Shown: positions 27,570 to 35,409 of the stretch, piece after piece
Layout of the letters: each line of letters starts with the position of its first letter
Position numbering within the stretch: position 1 is the first letter of the stretch
NCBI RefSeq assembly: GCF_000619905.2
Contig: NZ_CP012371.1
Span: 496,001 to 560,000, forward strand
Direction: 5' to 3'
Length of the DNA: 64,000 nt
From: Nitrosospira briensis C-128
Lineage (GTDB): Bacteria > Pseudomonadota > Gammaproteobacteria > Burkholderiales > Nitrosomonadaceae
Notes under the pieces: model-generated
Databases searched by the model: none
What the model was told of the DNA's origin: nothing
The model's input: the letters and a program-made list of their open reading frames with translations, nothing else
Translations under genes and position numbers: made by a program

Positions 27570-28916
27570 ATGCTTGACCAAATGTTCACTGCGGAGAACT
27601 TCCGTCGCATCTATGATGCTGAGAACCGCAAGGGTGCCGACTTGGCGACCCGCTATTTACCTACGCTTGAACCGTTCACACTCGATGTACGCAACAAAGT
27701 GCAGGAGATTCGTGATTTACGGAAAATCGAAGCCACACTGAAGACTGGCGATTTCGAGGCGCGGTTGCTTGCGTTGAAAGCTGAACTAACGGCCTTGAAG
27801 GCAGATAAATCATCAGCCGTCGATGCCTTGATGGATGGCATCAGCCAGAAGGTCCTTAAGCCGAGCTTCAAGATCGACCTTTCCAAAAAGATCGGACCGA
27901 AGGGAAAGGCTGTTTTCTGCATTGACGAGGAGCCTGAAACCTTCTTCGTCATTAAGCAGATCCAGCGTAACATTCATCGCATTTATGGCGTCAAACAGGC
28001 GAACCGTCACGACCTCGTCTGCCAGCTTCGCGATATGCTCGGCAGCAAATTTCCTTTCGAACTGGTTCGCACGGATATTTCGTCATTTTATGAGAGTATT
28101 GACCGTAAGCGTTTGCTAGAGAAGCTGGAGCGCGACCAGCTATTGAGCCCCGCGTCAAAAAAATACATCAAGCAAGTGCTGGACTCATATGGCTTGATTT
28201 CTGGCACCTCTACTGGCGTTCCCCGAGGTGTGGGCATCAGCGCGTATCTGGCCGAACTGTATCTGAGGCCGGTGGATAAGGCGATCCGGGTTATTCCTGG
28301 TCTGGTGCTATATTGCCGGTTTGTCGATGACATCGTGGCCGTGTTTGCACGCCCGCCCGCTGGAAAAAGCCTCGGTTCGTTCAAGGAACTGATCAACGTA
28401 ATCCTCAGTGATAACGGATTTGCGCTCAATGAGGACAAAACTTCTGAATTCGATCTGGCTGACACCAATCCGAAGAAGTTCGAGTATCTGGGGTATCGCT
28501 TCCATCTCAAACAGGGGCAGTTTGAAATCAGCCCGAGCGCGGCAAAAGTGGTGAAATATCGGGCGCGGATGAATGCTGCGTTTGCAGACTATTGGCGTGA
28601 GAAGCCCGTCAATTCACGAGGTGCATTCAGGAGGCTCGTCGGACGCATTAAATTTCTGACAGGCAACACACGCCTTTCCAACAGTAAATCACGGGCTGCC
28701 ACCGGCGTATACTTTAACAACTCGATCGTGACCGATCTATCGAGCTTTAAATTACTCGATAAGCGGCTCAAGAGGCGTATAGCCGAGCTCAAACGAACCC
28801 GTCTGCAAAAACAGTTAAAAAATCTTAAATTCACGACTGGTTTTGAGCAGCGACGGTATCATAATTTCAGTACGCGAGAGTTGCAGATGATCGTGGGAGT
28901 CTGGAAACATGAGTAA
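27570..28916 (+). CDS. drt3a: Antiviral reverse transcriptase Drt3a (UG3 family)
   Basis: 448 residues. A helical N-terminus (1-115) with coiled-coil character precedes the RT palm: TDISSFYESID (Asp169), GVPRGVGISAYLAELYL (216 on) and the catalytic YCRFVDDIVAVF (Asp253, Asp254). The opening FTAENFRRIYDAENRKG fits what I recall of UG3 proteins. It is paired with a second, larger RT overlapping by eight bases; two adjacent RTs of these sizes define DRT type 3 (UG3+UG8), reported as a phage-defence system. RTs of group II introns or retrons are unlikely: no maturase domain and a different partner. Confidence 0.85.
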   Translation: MLDQMFTAENFRRIYDAENRKGADLATRYLPTLEPFTLDVRNKVQEIRDLRKIEATLKTGDFEARLLALKAELTALKADKSSAVDALMDGISQKVLKPSFKIDLSKKIGPKGKAVFCIDEEPETFFVIKQIQRNIHRIYGVKQANRHDLVCQLRDMLGSKFPFELVRTDISSFYESIDRKRLLEKLERDQLLSPASKKYIKQVLDSYGLISGTSTGVPRGVGISAYLAELYLRPVDKAIRVIPGLVLYCRFVDDIVAVFARPPAGKSLGSFKELINVILSDNGFALNEDKTSEFDLADTNPKKFEYLGYRFHLKQGQFEISPSAAKVVKYRARMNAAFADYWREKPVNSRGAFRRLVGRIKFLTGNTRLSNSKSRAATGVYFNNSIVTDLSSFKLLDKRLKRRIAELKRTRLQKQLKNLKFTTGFEQRRYHNFSTRELQMIVGVWKHE

Positions 28917-30981
28917 GCGGCGCGTCTCACTTACTCACAGAAAGCAAAGATCTGTACTCACCGACATACTGCCGTTCGAAGTGCCCCCGACTTTCTCCAA
29001 TCGGGGCTATTACCGCTTCTTGGTTAATAACAGCATTGAGATCGAAAATGGCCAGTTGCGCTGGGTTTGCGAAACGACCGCGCTCGATCAGACAATGCGG
29101 TTACTGTTTGGAATCAAGCCCAAGGCCGAAATCGCGACCAACGTTGTGAACGAGTGGGGCAAGCAGAAAACGCGCCGCAGCGTACCCATCAGTAAATGCC
29201 AGATGGCAACCATCCCTTTTAATTTCCGTGTCGCTCATAATCTTGATGGACGTACGCTTAGCGTTGTTCATCCGCGCAATCAAGTTGCCGTGGCAAGTTT
29301 CTACGCAACGCACAGCGCCTTGATCATATACCACGCGTCTGTTAGCGAGTTCTCGATCCGTCATCCTGTGTCGGTGTCGCGCTACGCTTATTTCAAGGAC
29401 AAGCTCCATGAAGAACGCTTAGATGCCGTTGCAGGGGTCGAGGAAAGCGACCGAGAGTACGAACAGTTAGGCTCCTATTTCGTTTATCGGAAATACCGAA
29501 ACATCCACCGTTTCTTTGAATCGTATAAATACCACCGCAGCGAGAAAAAATATGATGCGATGGTGCAGATCGATGTGAGCAAGTGCTTTGACAGCATCTA
29601 CACTCACTCACTGCCTTGGGCCGTGTTGGGCAAGGATCAGACGAAATTCAATTTGGACGAGTCGAAGGATACTTTCGGGGGCCGCTTCGATGCCCTCATG
29701 CAAAACCTCAACCATAAAGAGACCAACGGCATAGTCATCGGCCCGGAGTTTTCCCGGATTTTCGCTGAGATCATCCTGCAGTCAGTTGATGCAGACATGA
29801 TCACGCAATTATCGGAAGGGGCAAATCTGACCCACAAGGCCGATTATGAAATTTTCCGCTACGTGGATGACTTCTTTGTTTTCTACAACAAGGAGTCTAC
29901 TCAGCTGAAGATATTCGAGACGCTTCAGCAGGTGCTTAAGTCTAAGAAGCTGAGCATCAACACGGCCAAAATAAAGCATTATCAAAAGCCGATCATCACA
30001 GAAATTACGATCGCTAAAGAGCGTATCTCGATCCTTCTGAATGACGAGATCGATCCAGTGTGTGAGGAGGAACCTCTGGCCGATCTTTCCAGCCCTCCAA
30101 AGCAAAATCTGGCCTGCCCTGTAAATGCGAACCGTCTGATTATTCGGTATAAGGCTGCCATCAAGGAGGCTGGCGTCACCTATGGTGATCTCCTGAACTA
30201 CACCTTCGCCATAACCGAGAATAAAATCGAGAAGCTCTTCAAAGCCTATGTGGCGAGCGACAAGTCAGGTCGCGATCGTAAGCGCCTCTCCAATGCCTTG
30301 CTCGCGATTATGGAGTTCGCGTTTTTCGTCTATTCTGCGAGCCCGAGGGTCAATCACACGATCCGCCTCTGCCGGATAATCACGGCCTCCGTAGCTTTCC
30401 TGCAGGCGCAAAGTTTGCCATACGAGCATAAACACTTGCTGTTTAAGTACGTTCACGACAACGTGTTACAGCAGCTCGAAAAAAACACGATGAGCGTCCA
30501 TCGTGAGGTCGAGAGCCTCTACCTACTTATTTCCTTATCGCAGATCGGCCGGGAATATTGGCTGCCGGTTTCCGTTCTTCTCCGACACTTCCTGATCAAG
30601 GAGGAAGAAGGCACAGGGAGCTATGTTCGCCCGTCGGGTTTTATGAACCACTTTTCGATAACGGTCCTGCTGTCCTATATCAAAGACAAGGTTCGTTATG
30701 AAAAGCTGAAGGGCTTCGTAGAGGCGCACCTCATCGCCAAACTCGAATATATGAAGGCCCATTGTCCGAATGACGCCGAAACACTGATCCTGCTGCTTGA
30801 TCTCACAGTCTGTCCTTATATCAGTGCCGCCACCAAAGACGCCATCGGACAGATTTTTGGTCTGGATGCAGCAGCGCTTGCGTCGGTTCGATCATCCAAC
30901 GATCAGTGGTTTACCACCTGGGGTGATAAATTCGATCTCGGGAAGGAACTGGAGGCGAAGCGCAGTCGTGAGGTATACTGA
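28909..30981 (+). CDS. drt3b: Antiviral reverse transcriptase Drt3b (UG8 family)
   Basis: 690 residues. The RT core has QIDVSKCFDSIYTHSL (Asp222), a region TNGIVIGPEFSRIFAEIIL and the catalytic FRYVDDFFVFY (Asp320, Asp321). The last 290 residues are predicted mostly helical, with no known domain, as in UG8/Drt3b. Both RT active sites are intact, so the system looks functional. The start lies within the last codons of drt3a, implying coupled translation. In published work on DRT3 this subunit is reported to make the complementary strand; I cannot test that here. Confidence 0.85.
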   Translation: MSKRRVSLTHRKQRSVLTDILPFEVPPTFSNRGYYRFLVNNSIEIENGQLRWVCETTALDQTMRLLFGIKPKAEIATNVVNEWGKQKTRRSVPISKCQMATIPFNFRVAHNLDGRTLSVVHPRNQVAVASFYATHSALIIYHASVSEFSIRHPVSVSRYAYFKDKLHEERLDAVAGVEESDREYEQLGSYFVYRKYRNIHRFFESYKYHRSEKKYDAMVQIDVSKCFDSIYTHSLPWAVLGKDQTKFNLDESKDTFGGRFDALMQNLNHKETNGIVIGPEFSRIFAEIILQSVDADMITQLSEGANLTHKADYEIFRYVDDFFVFYNKESTQLKIFETLQQVLKSKKLSINTAKIKHYQKPIITEITIAKERISILLNDEIDPVCEEEPLADLSSPPKQNLACPVNANRLIIRYKAAIKEAGVTYGDLLNYTFAITENKIEKLFKAYVASDKSGRDRKRLSNALLAIMEFAFFVYSASPRVNHTIRLCRIITASVAFLQAQSLPYEHKHLLFKYVHDNVLQQLEKNTMSVHREVESLYLLISLSQIGREYWLPVSVLLRHFLIKEEEGTGSYVRPSGFMNHFSITVLLSYIKDKVRYEKLKGFVEAHLIAKLEYMKAHCPNDAETLILLLDLTVCPYISAATKDAIGQIFGLDAAALASVRSSNDQWFTTWGDKFDLGKELEAKRSREVY

Positions 30982-30984
30982 TTT

Positions 30985-31230
30985 CGGTGCTCCGCTTTAC
31001 CCTTAATGGCTGTTGGCAGCCCACACACAAGCGCCAACTCTTCTCCTATATCAATTGGGGGGAGGGTATGAGACGGCAGGAGCGGGCTGTCTCTCCATCT
31101 TTCTTGGCCGCGTCCGTGTTTTCTCGGCCTTCATCGGCATTTCTGAGTCGCAGCAGGGCCTGTCTCAAGCTGATTTACAAGTGTTTTGCCCCGTGATCGT
31201 TAGGTGCTTCCTGCTAACCTATGGGGGCTG
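30985..31230 (+). ncRNA. Candidate DRT3 non-coding RNA
   Basis: No protein-like frame fills this gap, but it has dense secondary structure. Stem 1: GTTGGC (31012-31017) with GCCAAC (31033-31038), closing a 15-base loop that carries ACACACA (31023-31029). Stem 2: GAGACGGC (31070-31077) with GCTGTCTC (31086-31093). Stem 3: GGCCG/CGGCC (31106-31110, 31125-31129). A final nested structure: GCCCC/GGGGC (31188-31192, 31224-31228) around GTTAG/CTAAC. DRT3 is reported to include an ncRNA whose AC-repeat templates GT-repeat DNA, which fits the ACACACA loop. The ends are estimated; the 3' limit is set by the RAYT homology starting near 31238. Confidence 0.7.
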
Positions 31231-31716
31231 ACTGTGCGTTTCAGGATGCGGATTCACCAGGTTATCGGTCTGGCCAAGCGCATTGCAACCATAACTTGAC
31301 CACGGATACTCGGATGGGTGCGCTACCATGCCTGCGCGTATTGGATTGAGTTCTATGTAGCGCATGCAAGTCAATAAATACGCCTCGGTATCAATCAGGG
31401 TAGCTTTGTAGCGCCCTTCCCATAACGTACCGGTGCGCCGGTAGCAATGATTGAAAAATTGGACATAATAACGGCCCAGCATTTGCAAGGCTTTGCTTAA
31501 ACTCTGCTCTTTATGGGGGGTGATGAGTAAGTGCACGTGGTTGGTCATCAGCACATAGACGTGAATGTCACAACCATGCTTCTCACAGGCTAATCGCAAT
31601 TTATCTATATAGAACCGATAATCCGCCTCTACACAGAAAATCTCAGTCCGGTTATTACCACGTAAAACTACGTGCTGCGGTTGGCCGGGAAGGATAAATC
31701 TCGGTAAGCGCGCCAT
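31219..31716 (-). pseudogene. RAYT transposase, C-terminally truncated (copy 3)
   Basis: 165 codons from ATG 31716. It retains MARLPRFILPGQPQH, the metal-binding HVHLLI motif and the YYVQFFNHCYRRTG region with the catalytic Tyr, so the chemistry residues are present. Homology to the intact copy ends near 31238, about 72 residues short, and the last codons come from flanking DNA. It directly abuts the 3' end of the proposed DRT3 ncRNA. Confidence 0.8.
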
Positions 31717-31764
31717 TTGCAATTCCTATCGCGGAAAAGTTCTCAGCATACATCGTTACTGCAT

Positions 31765-31792
31765 TATCAATCGAGTCTGACCCTATCGATTT
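31765..31792. repeat. RAYT terminal repeat (copy 3)
   Basis: TATCAATCGAGTCTGACCCT, the right end of RAYT copy 3, with one change near each side relative to the copy at 33908. Confidence 0.75.
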
Positions 31793-31966
31793 CGCTTGTT
31801 AAAGTGTCTGGCATTCCATCGAATAAGCCTATTTTTACCACTTATTTCCTAGTTTAAAAAAATCTGCTTTCCTGTACTCTTTTTTCTAAGAAAAAGAGCG
31901 TTTATTTTTCTTATATTCAGCTTGCAGATAACTTGCAAGCAGCCTATTTATTTTTTGGAGAAAGAT

Positions 31967-32359
31967 ATGAAACATAAAACTTTATTGATTTCCGCTTTAC
32001 TTTGTGCAGCTAGCACAGGCACTGCCATGGCAGCCAGCAGCACTTTCCAAAATACCTGTTCCAATATCACCTTTACTTATTCTGGCAATGATGCGGCAGT
32101 TCAGGCTACCTGCCTTACTGCGGCTGGCACCCCCAATAACACCAAATTGGTAATTATGGGTATTTCCAATCAAAATGGACAGCTCACCAGCGGCTCTGGC
32201 GCTAGCACATTCCAACAAAGTTGTGGCAATATCCAAATCAGCGCGACCGCTTCCGGTGCTATGTTGTCTGCTATTTGCCGCACTGCAGCAGGAGGCGCAA
32301 ATGCTACTACAATTCCGCTAAGCGGCATCAACAACAACAACGGGAATCTCTCTTACTAA
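31967..32359 (+). CDS. Secreted cyanovirin-N-like (CVNH) lectin
   Basis: 130 residues. A clear signal peptide (MKHKTLLISALLCAASTGTAMA) precedes a mature part of about 108 residues made of two tandem repeats. Each starts STFQ with a Cys four to six residues on (STFQNTC, STFQQSC), has a second Cys (VQATC, LSAIC) and ends in an NxNGxL turn (SNQNGQL, NNNNGNL). This is the layout of cyanovirin-N, which binds mannose-rich glycans. Start 31967 has TTTGGAG upstream; the AT-rich leader suggests its own promoter. It stands alone between mobile-element scraps. Confidence 0.8.
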   Translation: MKHKTLLISALLCAASTGTAMAASSTFQNTCSNITFTYSGNDAAVQATCLTAAGTPNNTKLVIMGISNQNGQLTSGSGASTFQQSCGNIQISATASGAMLSAICRTAAGGANATTIPLSGINNNNGNLSY

Positions 32360-32454
32360 AAATAATGTAATTCCATTTCTATTTCAGAAGTGAATTTATA
32401 ATCCAGGGCCAGGCAACGATGGATTGGATACATTCCCGATCCTTTTCCATGTCA

Positions 32455-32655
32455 GGCTCTGTTGCGTTGGTTTTTTTCGAGTGCAGCTTGTCTTTTCCAA
32501 CCGGATTTTAGCAGCCAACAAATAAAATTGTTCTGCGGCAGACAGATTTTGGCCATAGCCAGAAACCATCTGACTTTCTTGATCATGTGCATAAGCTCAA
32601 TGCCGTGCAAGATGGTTCTGGAGTATGGCCCATTGCGATCAATGAGGTCACCCAT
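32455..32655 (-). pseudogene. IS6-family transposase relic (C-terminus) with terminal repeat
   Basis: On the minus strand the piece reads LHGIELMHMIKK and, after a one-base shift, GYGQNLSAAEQFYLLAAKI, the conserved C-terminus of IS6-family transposases. GGCTCTGTTGCG at 32455 resembles the IS6 inverted repeat (GGCACTGTTGCAAA type) and marks the element's end. The DDE catalytic part is absent. Confidence 0.75.
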
Positions 32656-33085
32656 TAGCCGCCCCCGTGTCAAGGGCGAAACCAAATTTTCCCTGCTGTT
32701 TTTTTGACAGCGGGGTTTTCTTTTTGCAGACCTGTTTGTTGTTTCCAGTCGAACCCGTTTCCTCATTATTGGCTACGACCGAGTCGTGCCTGTCACCCAT
32801 GTGGATCAAGCAGTGTCCGATATTCTGGCGCTGCCCTGGCTCAAATCGCCCCAGAGAAACGTTGGTGCCGCCGAGATGTACGGGCAATGGTCACAGACCT
32901 GTGGTTCGCTTTTAAGCGTCCAGTCCCCAATTGGCCCACCCGGCAGACGACCCGGAGTACAACACTCAGGCGGTGGCAGCAGATCTCCATTCAGACTCGC
33001 TGGCTCGCATCCAGACCCCATTGCTGGCTGACCTGCCGTCACCTTTAACCCTCATCAGGCACCCTCATCAGGCAAAACAGGGTCC
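32656..33085. other. Unassigned stretch in mobile-element debris
   Basis: Several short frames overlap here on both strands and none stands out in start site, composition or motif. It looks like decayed insertion-sequence DNA. I cannot name its source. Confidence 0.4.
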
Positions 33086-33146
33086 GGTCAATGGCGGTCA
33101 ATGGGGCGGTCAATGGAGGGGCGGTCAATGGGGTGGCGGTCAATGG
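33086..33146. repeat. Short tandem array of GGTCAATGG, five copies
   Basis: GGTCAATGG occurs at 33086, 33096, 33108, 33123 and 33138, separated by 1-6 bases of G/C-rich filler. The last copy runs into the left end of the intact RAYT element (CAATGGGGTCAGACTCG), so the array appears to have grown from that end sequence. Confidence 0.85.
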
Positions 33147-33148
33147 GG

Positions 33149-33859
33149 TCAGACTCGATTGATCTTGAATTGTTCTGATTTCCTATCTCCGCCCTTGACC
33201 GCAGGCTCCACCTGCCTCTTCAATTTCTCTTGAATACTTTGCTTGAACCGGTCGTTTCCCAATACCCAAGCCTTGTTTGTGGCCTCTCTGATTGTATTAA
33301 TGCTCTCTTCAGAAATCGGATACTCGAATAACCGCCGGTACGCGCTTTGGCGTTCCTCGTCAATTCTTCCCAAACGTAGGTATTCGGAATGTGGGGTTAC
33401 CAAATCATTGACCCAGCCCAAGGCATTATAGCCATAGCTTGACCAGCGGTATTCGGATGGATGGGCTACCATACCGGCACGTACAGGGTTCAGTTCTATA
33501 TAACGCATACAGGTCAGCAAATACGCCTCGGTATCAATCAGAGTAGCTTTGTAGCGGCCTTCCCATAACGTACCGGTGCGCCTGTAGCAATGATTGAAAA
33601 ACTGCACATAATAACGCCCCAGCATTTGCAAGGCTTTGCTTAAGCTCTGCTCTTTGTAAGGGGTGATAAGTAAATGCACGTGGTTGGTCATCAGCACATA
33701 GGCGTGAATGTCACAACCGTGCTTTTCACAGGCTAACCGCAATTTATCAAGATAGAATCGATAATCGGCCTCCACACAGAAAATCTCTGTCCGATTATTG
33801 CCACGTAAAATTATGTGCTGCGGTTGGCCGGGAAGGATAAATCTCGGTAAGCGCGCCAT
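33149..33859 (-). CDS. REP-associated tyrosine transposase (RAYT, Y1_Tnp)
   Basis: 236 residues. IS200-like Y1 domain: NHVHLLI (HxH metal site) and YYVQFFNHCYRR with the nucleophilic Tyr; GTLWEGRYKA and ELNPVRAGMV are the other family blocks. The C-terminal extension (RLGRIDEERQSAYRRLF...) is typical of RAYTs. Such single-strand transposases act on REP palindromes. The start ATG 33859 gives MARLPRFILPG. The TGA stop lies inside the left terminal repeat, so gene and end sequence overlap. Confidence 0.9.
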   Translation of the reverse strand: MARLPRFILPGQPQHIILRGNNRTEIFCVEADYRFYLDKLRLACEKHGCDIHAYVLMTNHVHLLITPYKEQSLSKALQMLGRYYVQFFNHCYRRTGTLWEGRYKATLIDTEAYLLTCMRYIELNPVRAGMVAHPSEYRWSSYGYNALGWVNDLVTPHSEYLRLGRIDEERQSAYRRLFEYPISEESINTIREATNKAWVLGNDRFKQSIQEKLKRQVEPAVKGGDRKSEQFKINRV

Positions 33860-33907
33860 TTGCAATTCCTGTTGCGGAAAAGTTTCCAGTATACATCGTT
33901 ACTGCAT

Positions 33908-33931
33908 GATCAATCGAGTCTGACCCTATTG
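33908..33931. repeat. RAYT right terminal repeat (intact element)
   Basis: GATCAATCGAGTCTGACCCT followed by ATTG; complementary to the left end at 33141-33164 over 22 or more bases. Confidence 0.8.
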
Positions 33932-33935
33932 TTTT

Positions 33936-34036
33936 TTTCGCAGCCGGTACAGCGCATGGCGCTGATCCAGTATCTGCTCCAGCCGCATCCGGAAAAGATC
34001 ATCACAACCACTGCGTTCTTGCTTCTTTGGTTTCAT
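33936..34036 (-). pseudogene. IS5-type transposase N-terminal relic
   Basis: On the minus strand ATG 34036 opens MKPKKQERSGCDDLFRMRLEQILDQRH, the standard start of a large group of IS5-family transposases. The frame is cut after 34 codons exactly where the RAYT right end begins, so the RAYT probably landed in or next to this older IS. The remaining 34037-34172 holds nothing I recognise. Confidence 0.65.
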
Positions 34037-34172
34037 CACAATTCACCAGAAATCAGGGGGCAACAACCTAATTCTGGCAAATTCCACGCTTTTTGAATAC
34101 CCAAAACGTCAATATTTGTGCGGGTTTGGAGGGTATTTCAGGGGCGACTAAATAAGGTGAGGTGCGTCGTAA

Positions 34173-34322
34173 TCAAAGCGGCTTGCGCCCGCTAATAATC
34201 CTAAGGAGGATAACTACGATTGCGATCACCAAGAGAATATGGATGAATCCGCCCATCGTATACGAGCTTACCAATCCCAGCAGCCACAAGATAATCAGAA
34301 CAACTGCGATTGTATAGAGCAT
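34173..34322 (-). CDS. Lmo0937-family small membrane protein
   Basis: 49 residues, two membrane helices (YTIAVVLIILWLLGLV and GFIHILLVIAIVVILLRII) joined by SSYTMG, the usual pattern of this family of stress-associated peptides. AAGGAAG lies 8-9 bases before ATG 34322. It is the first of a cluster of small stress-type proteins (CsbD, BON) read in the same direction. Confidence 0.8.
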   Translation of the reverse strand: MLYTIAVVLIILWLLGLVSSYTMGGFIHILLVIAIVVILLRIISGRKPL

Positions 34323-34537
34323 GATGATTTCTTCCTTTTTAACGAATTTATCAACGGCTCCGGTTATGCCGATGTTATTTCCCTGATTAGCCACAAGCCG
34401 GGTGACGCTTATTCCCTCTTCTTGGCATCAGCTTTGCAGTGGCTTGAGCGGCTTTGGTTTTCCCTGATTTGGTCGACGCTCAATGCTGACAATGATGCGG
34501 GATGCCTAGTCGTGATGTGACACCCCGCCTCCCTGCT

Positions 34538-34750
34538 TTAGCAGGTACGATCCTTCTGGCTTTTTTCCCATTCGGAAATTTGCTTCTCCGCTTCTTCCTT
34601 GCTGATCCCATAGGATTCCTGGATCCTGCCCGCAAGCTGATCCCGCCGTCCTGCAATCCTGTCCAGATGGTCATCGGTAAGCTTGCCCCATTGCTCCTTG
34701 ACCTTGCCTTTGAATTGCTTCCAATTTCCCTCTACTTGATCCCAGTTCAT
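34538..34750 (-). CDS. CsbD-family stress protein
   Basis: 70 residues: MNWDQVEGNWKQFKGKVKEQWGKLTDD and RIQESYGISKEEAEKQI, the full CsbD domain. A small, hydrophilic cytoplasmic helix bundle, commonly induced by general stress; the biochemical role is unknown. It lies between the BON lipoprotein and the Lmo0937-like gene on the same strand. Confidence 0.92.
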   Translation of the reverse strand: MNWDQVEGNWKQFKGKVKEQWGKLTDDHLDRIAGRRDQLAGRIQESYGISKEEAEKQISEWEKSQKDRTC

Positions 34751-34806
34751 ATTAATGCTCCTTATATGCCGCAGCTGATAAAAAAGAATATGGTATTTGC
34801 TTTGCT

Positions 34807-35409
34807 TTATTTCTTGATGCTCAGTTCATTGACGACGCTCTTCACCCCCTCGACTCCCCGCGCGATCTCGGCAGCCCGATCAATTTGAGCCTGATTGTCT
34901 GCAAAACCGCTAAGCTGAACCACGCCGTCGCGTGTCACCGTAGAAATATCCGTGCTGTTAAGCCCAGGCTCAGCAATTAACTCGGCTTTGACCTTGGTAG
35001 TGATGATTCCATCATCTATTTTTTCGCCTACGGTTGTGTCGGTCGTCTTCAGGCTCATCTTATTGTCTACCTTCTTGACACCCTCAACCCCCTTTGTAAC
35101 GGTTATTGCGCGGTCGATCTGGCTCTGGTTGTCTACAAAGCCGCTAAGCTGAACCTCACCCTTGCGTGTCTCAACCTTGATATCGAAACTCTTGACATCT
35201 GCATCGGCGAGGAGCGCGGATTTGACTTTTGTCGTTATGGTAGTGTCGTCAATTTCTGTTCCCACCGTGGTTTTAGCCGCAGGTGCCGCCGCCGACTCGG
35301 GTGCTGTCGCCGGTTTGGGCCCTTTGTCCTCGGTTTTGCCGCAGCCAGCAATGGATAACGCGCTGATGAGCGTTATCGTCATGACTACTAATTTATTTTG
35401 AATATTCAT
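34807..35409 (-). CDS. BON-domain lipoprotein (OsmY-like)
   Basis: 200 residues. A lipoprotein signal (LISALSIAGCG, lipobox Cys) and an Ala/Pro linker are followed by two BON domains (about 50-120 and 128-198), each with ITTKVK.. L and a final GVxxVxN segment. BON proteins sit in the periplasm and bind phospholipid surfaces; OsmY is the best-known relative. GGAGAAAAATAGC before ATG 35409 sets the start. Confidence 0.9.
   Translation of the reverse strand: MNIQNKLVVMTITLISALSIAGCGKTEDKGPKPATAPESAAAPAAKTTVGTEIDDTTITTKVKSALLADADVKSFDIKVETRKGEVQLSGFVDNQSQIDRAITVTKGVEGVKKVDNKMSLKTTDTTVGEKIDDGIITTKVKAELIAEPGLNSTDISTVTRDGVVQLSGFADNQAQIDRAAEIARGVEGVKSVVNELSIKK

Larger units (their letters stand above)
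33141..33931 (-). mobile_element. Complete RAYT element with inverted terminal repeats
   Basis: A 791-bp unit. The left end CAATGGGGTCAGACTCGATT (33141) is inverted at the right end, AATCGAGTCTGACCCTATTG (33912-33931). It encloses one intact Y1 transposase gene. Three relics with the same right end occur at 24.1-24.3, 25.4-25.7 and 31.2-31.8 kb, all in the same orientation. Confidence 0.8.

Noticed and set aside
27570-30981. Retron or group II intron as the source of the RT genes
   Set aside because: No maturase/endonuclease domain, no intron domain V-like structure seen, and two adjacent RTs fit DRT3 better.
32656-33085. Several 80-110 codon frames as genes
   Set aside because: Overlapping frames on both strands with no ribosome site or recognisable domain; most likely decayed IS sequence.
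33086-33146. Short spaced repeats as a possible CRISPR array
   Set aside because: Repeats are 9 bases with spacers of 1-6 bases, far from CRISPR dimensions, and no cas genes are present.
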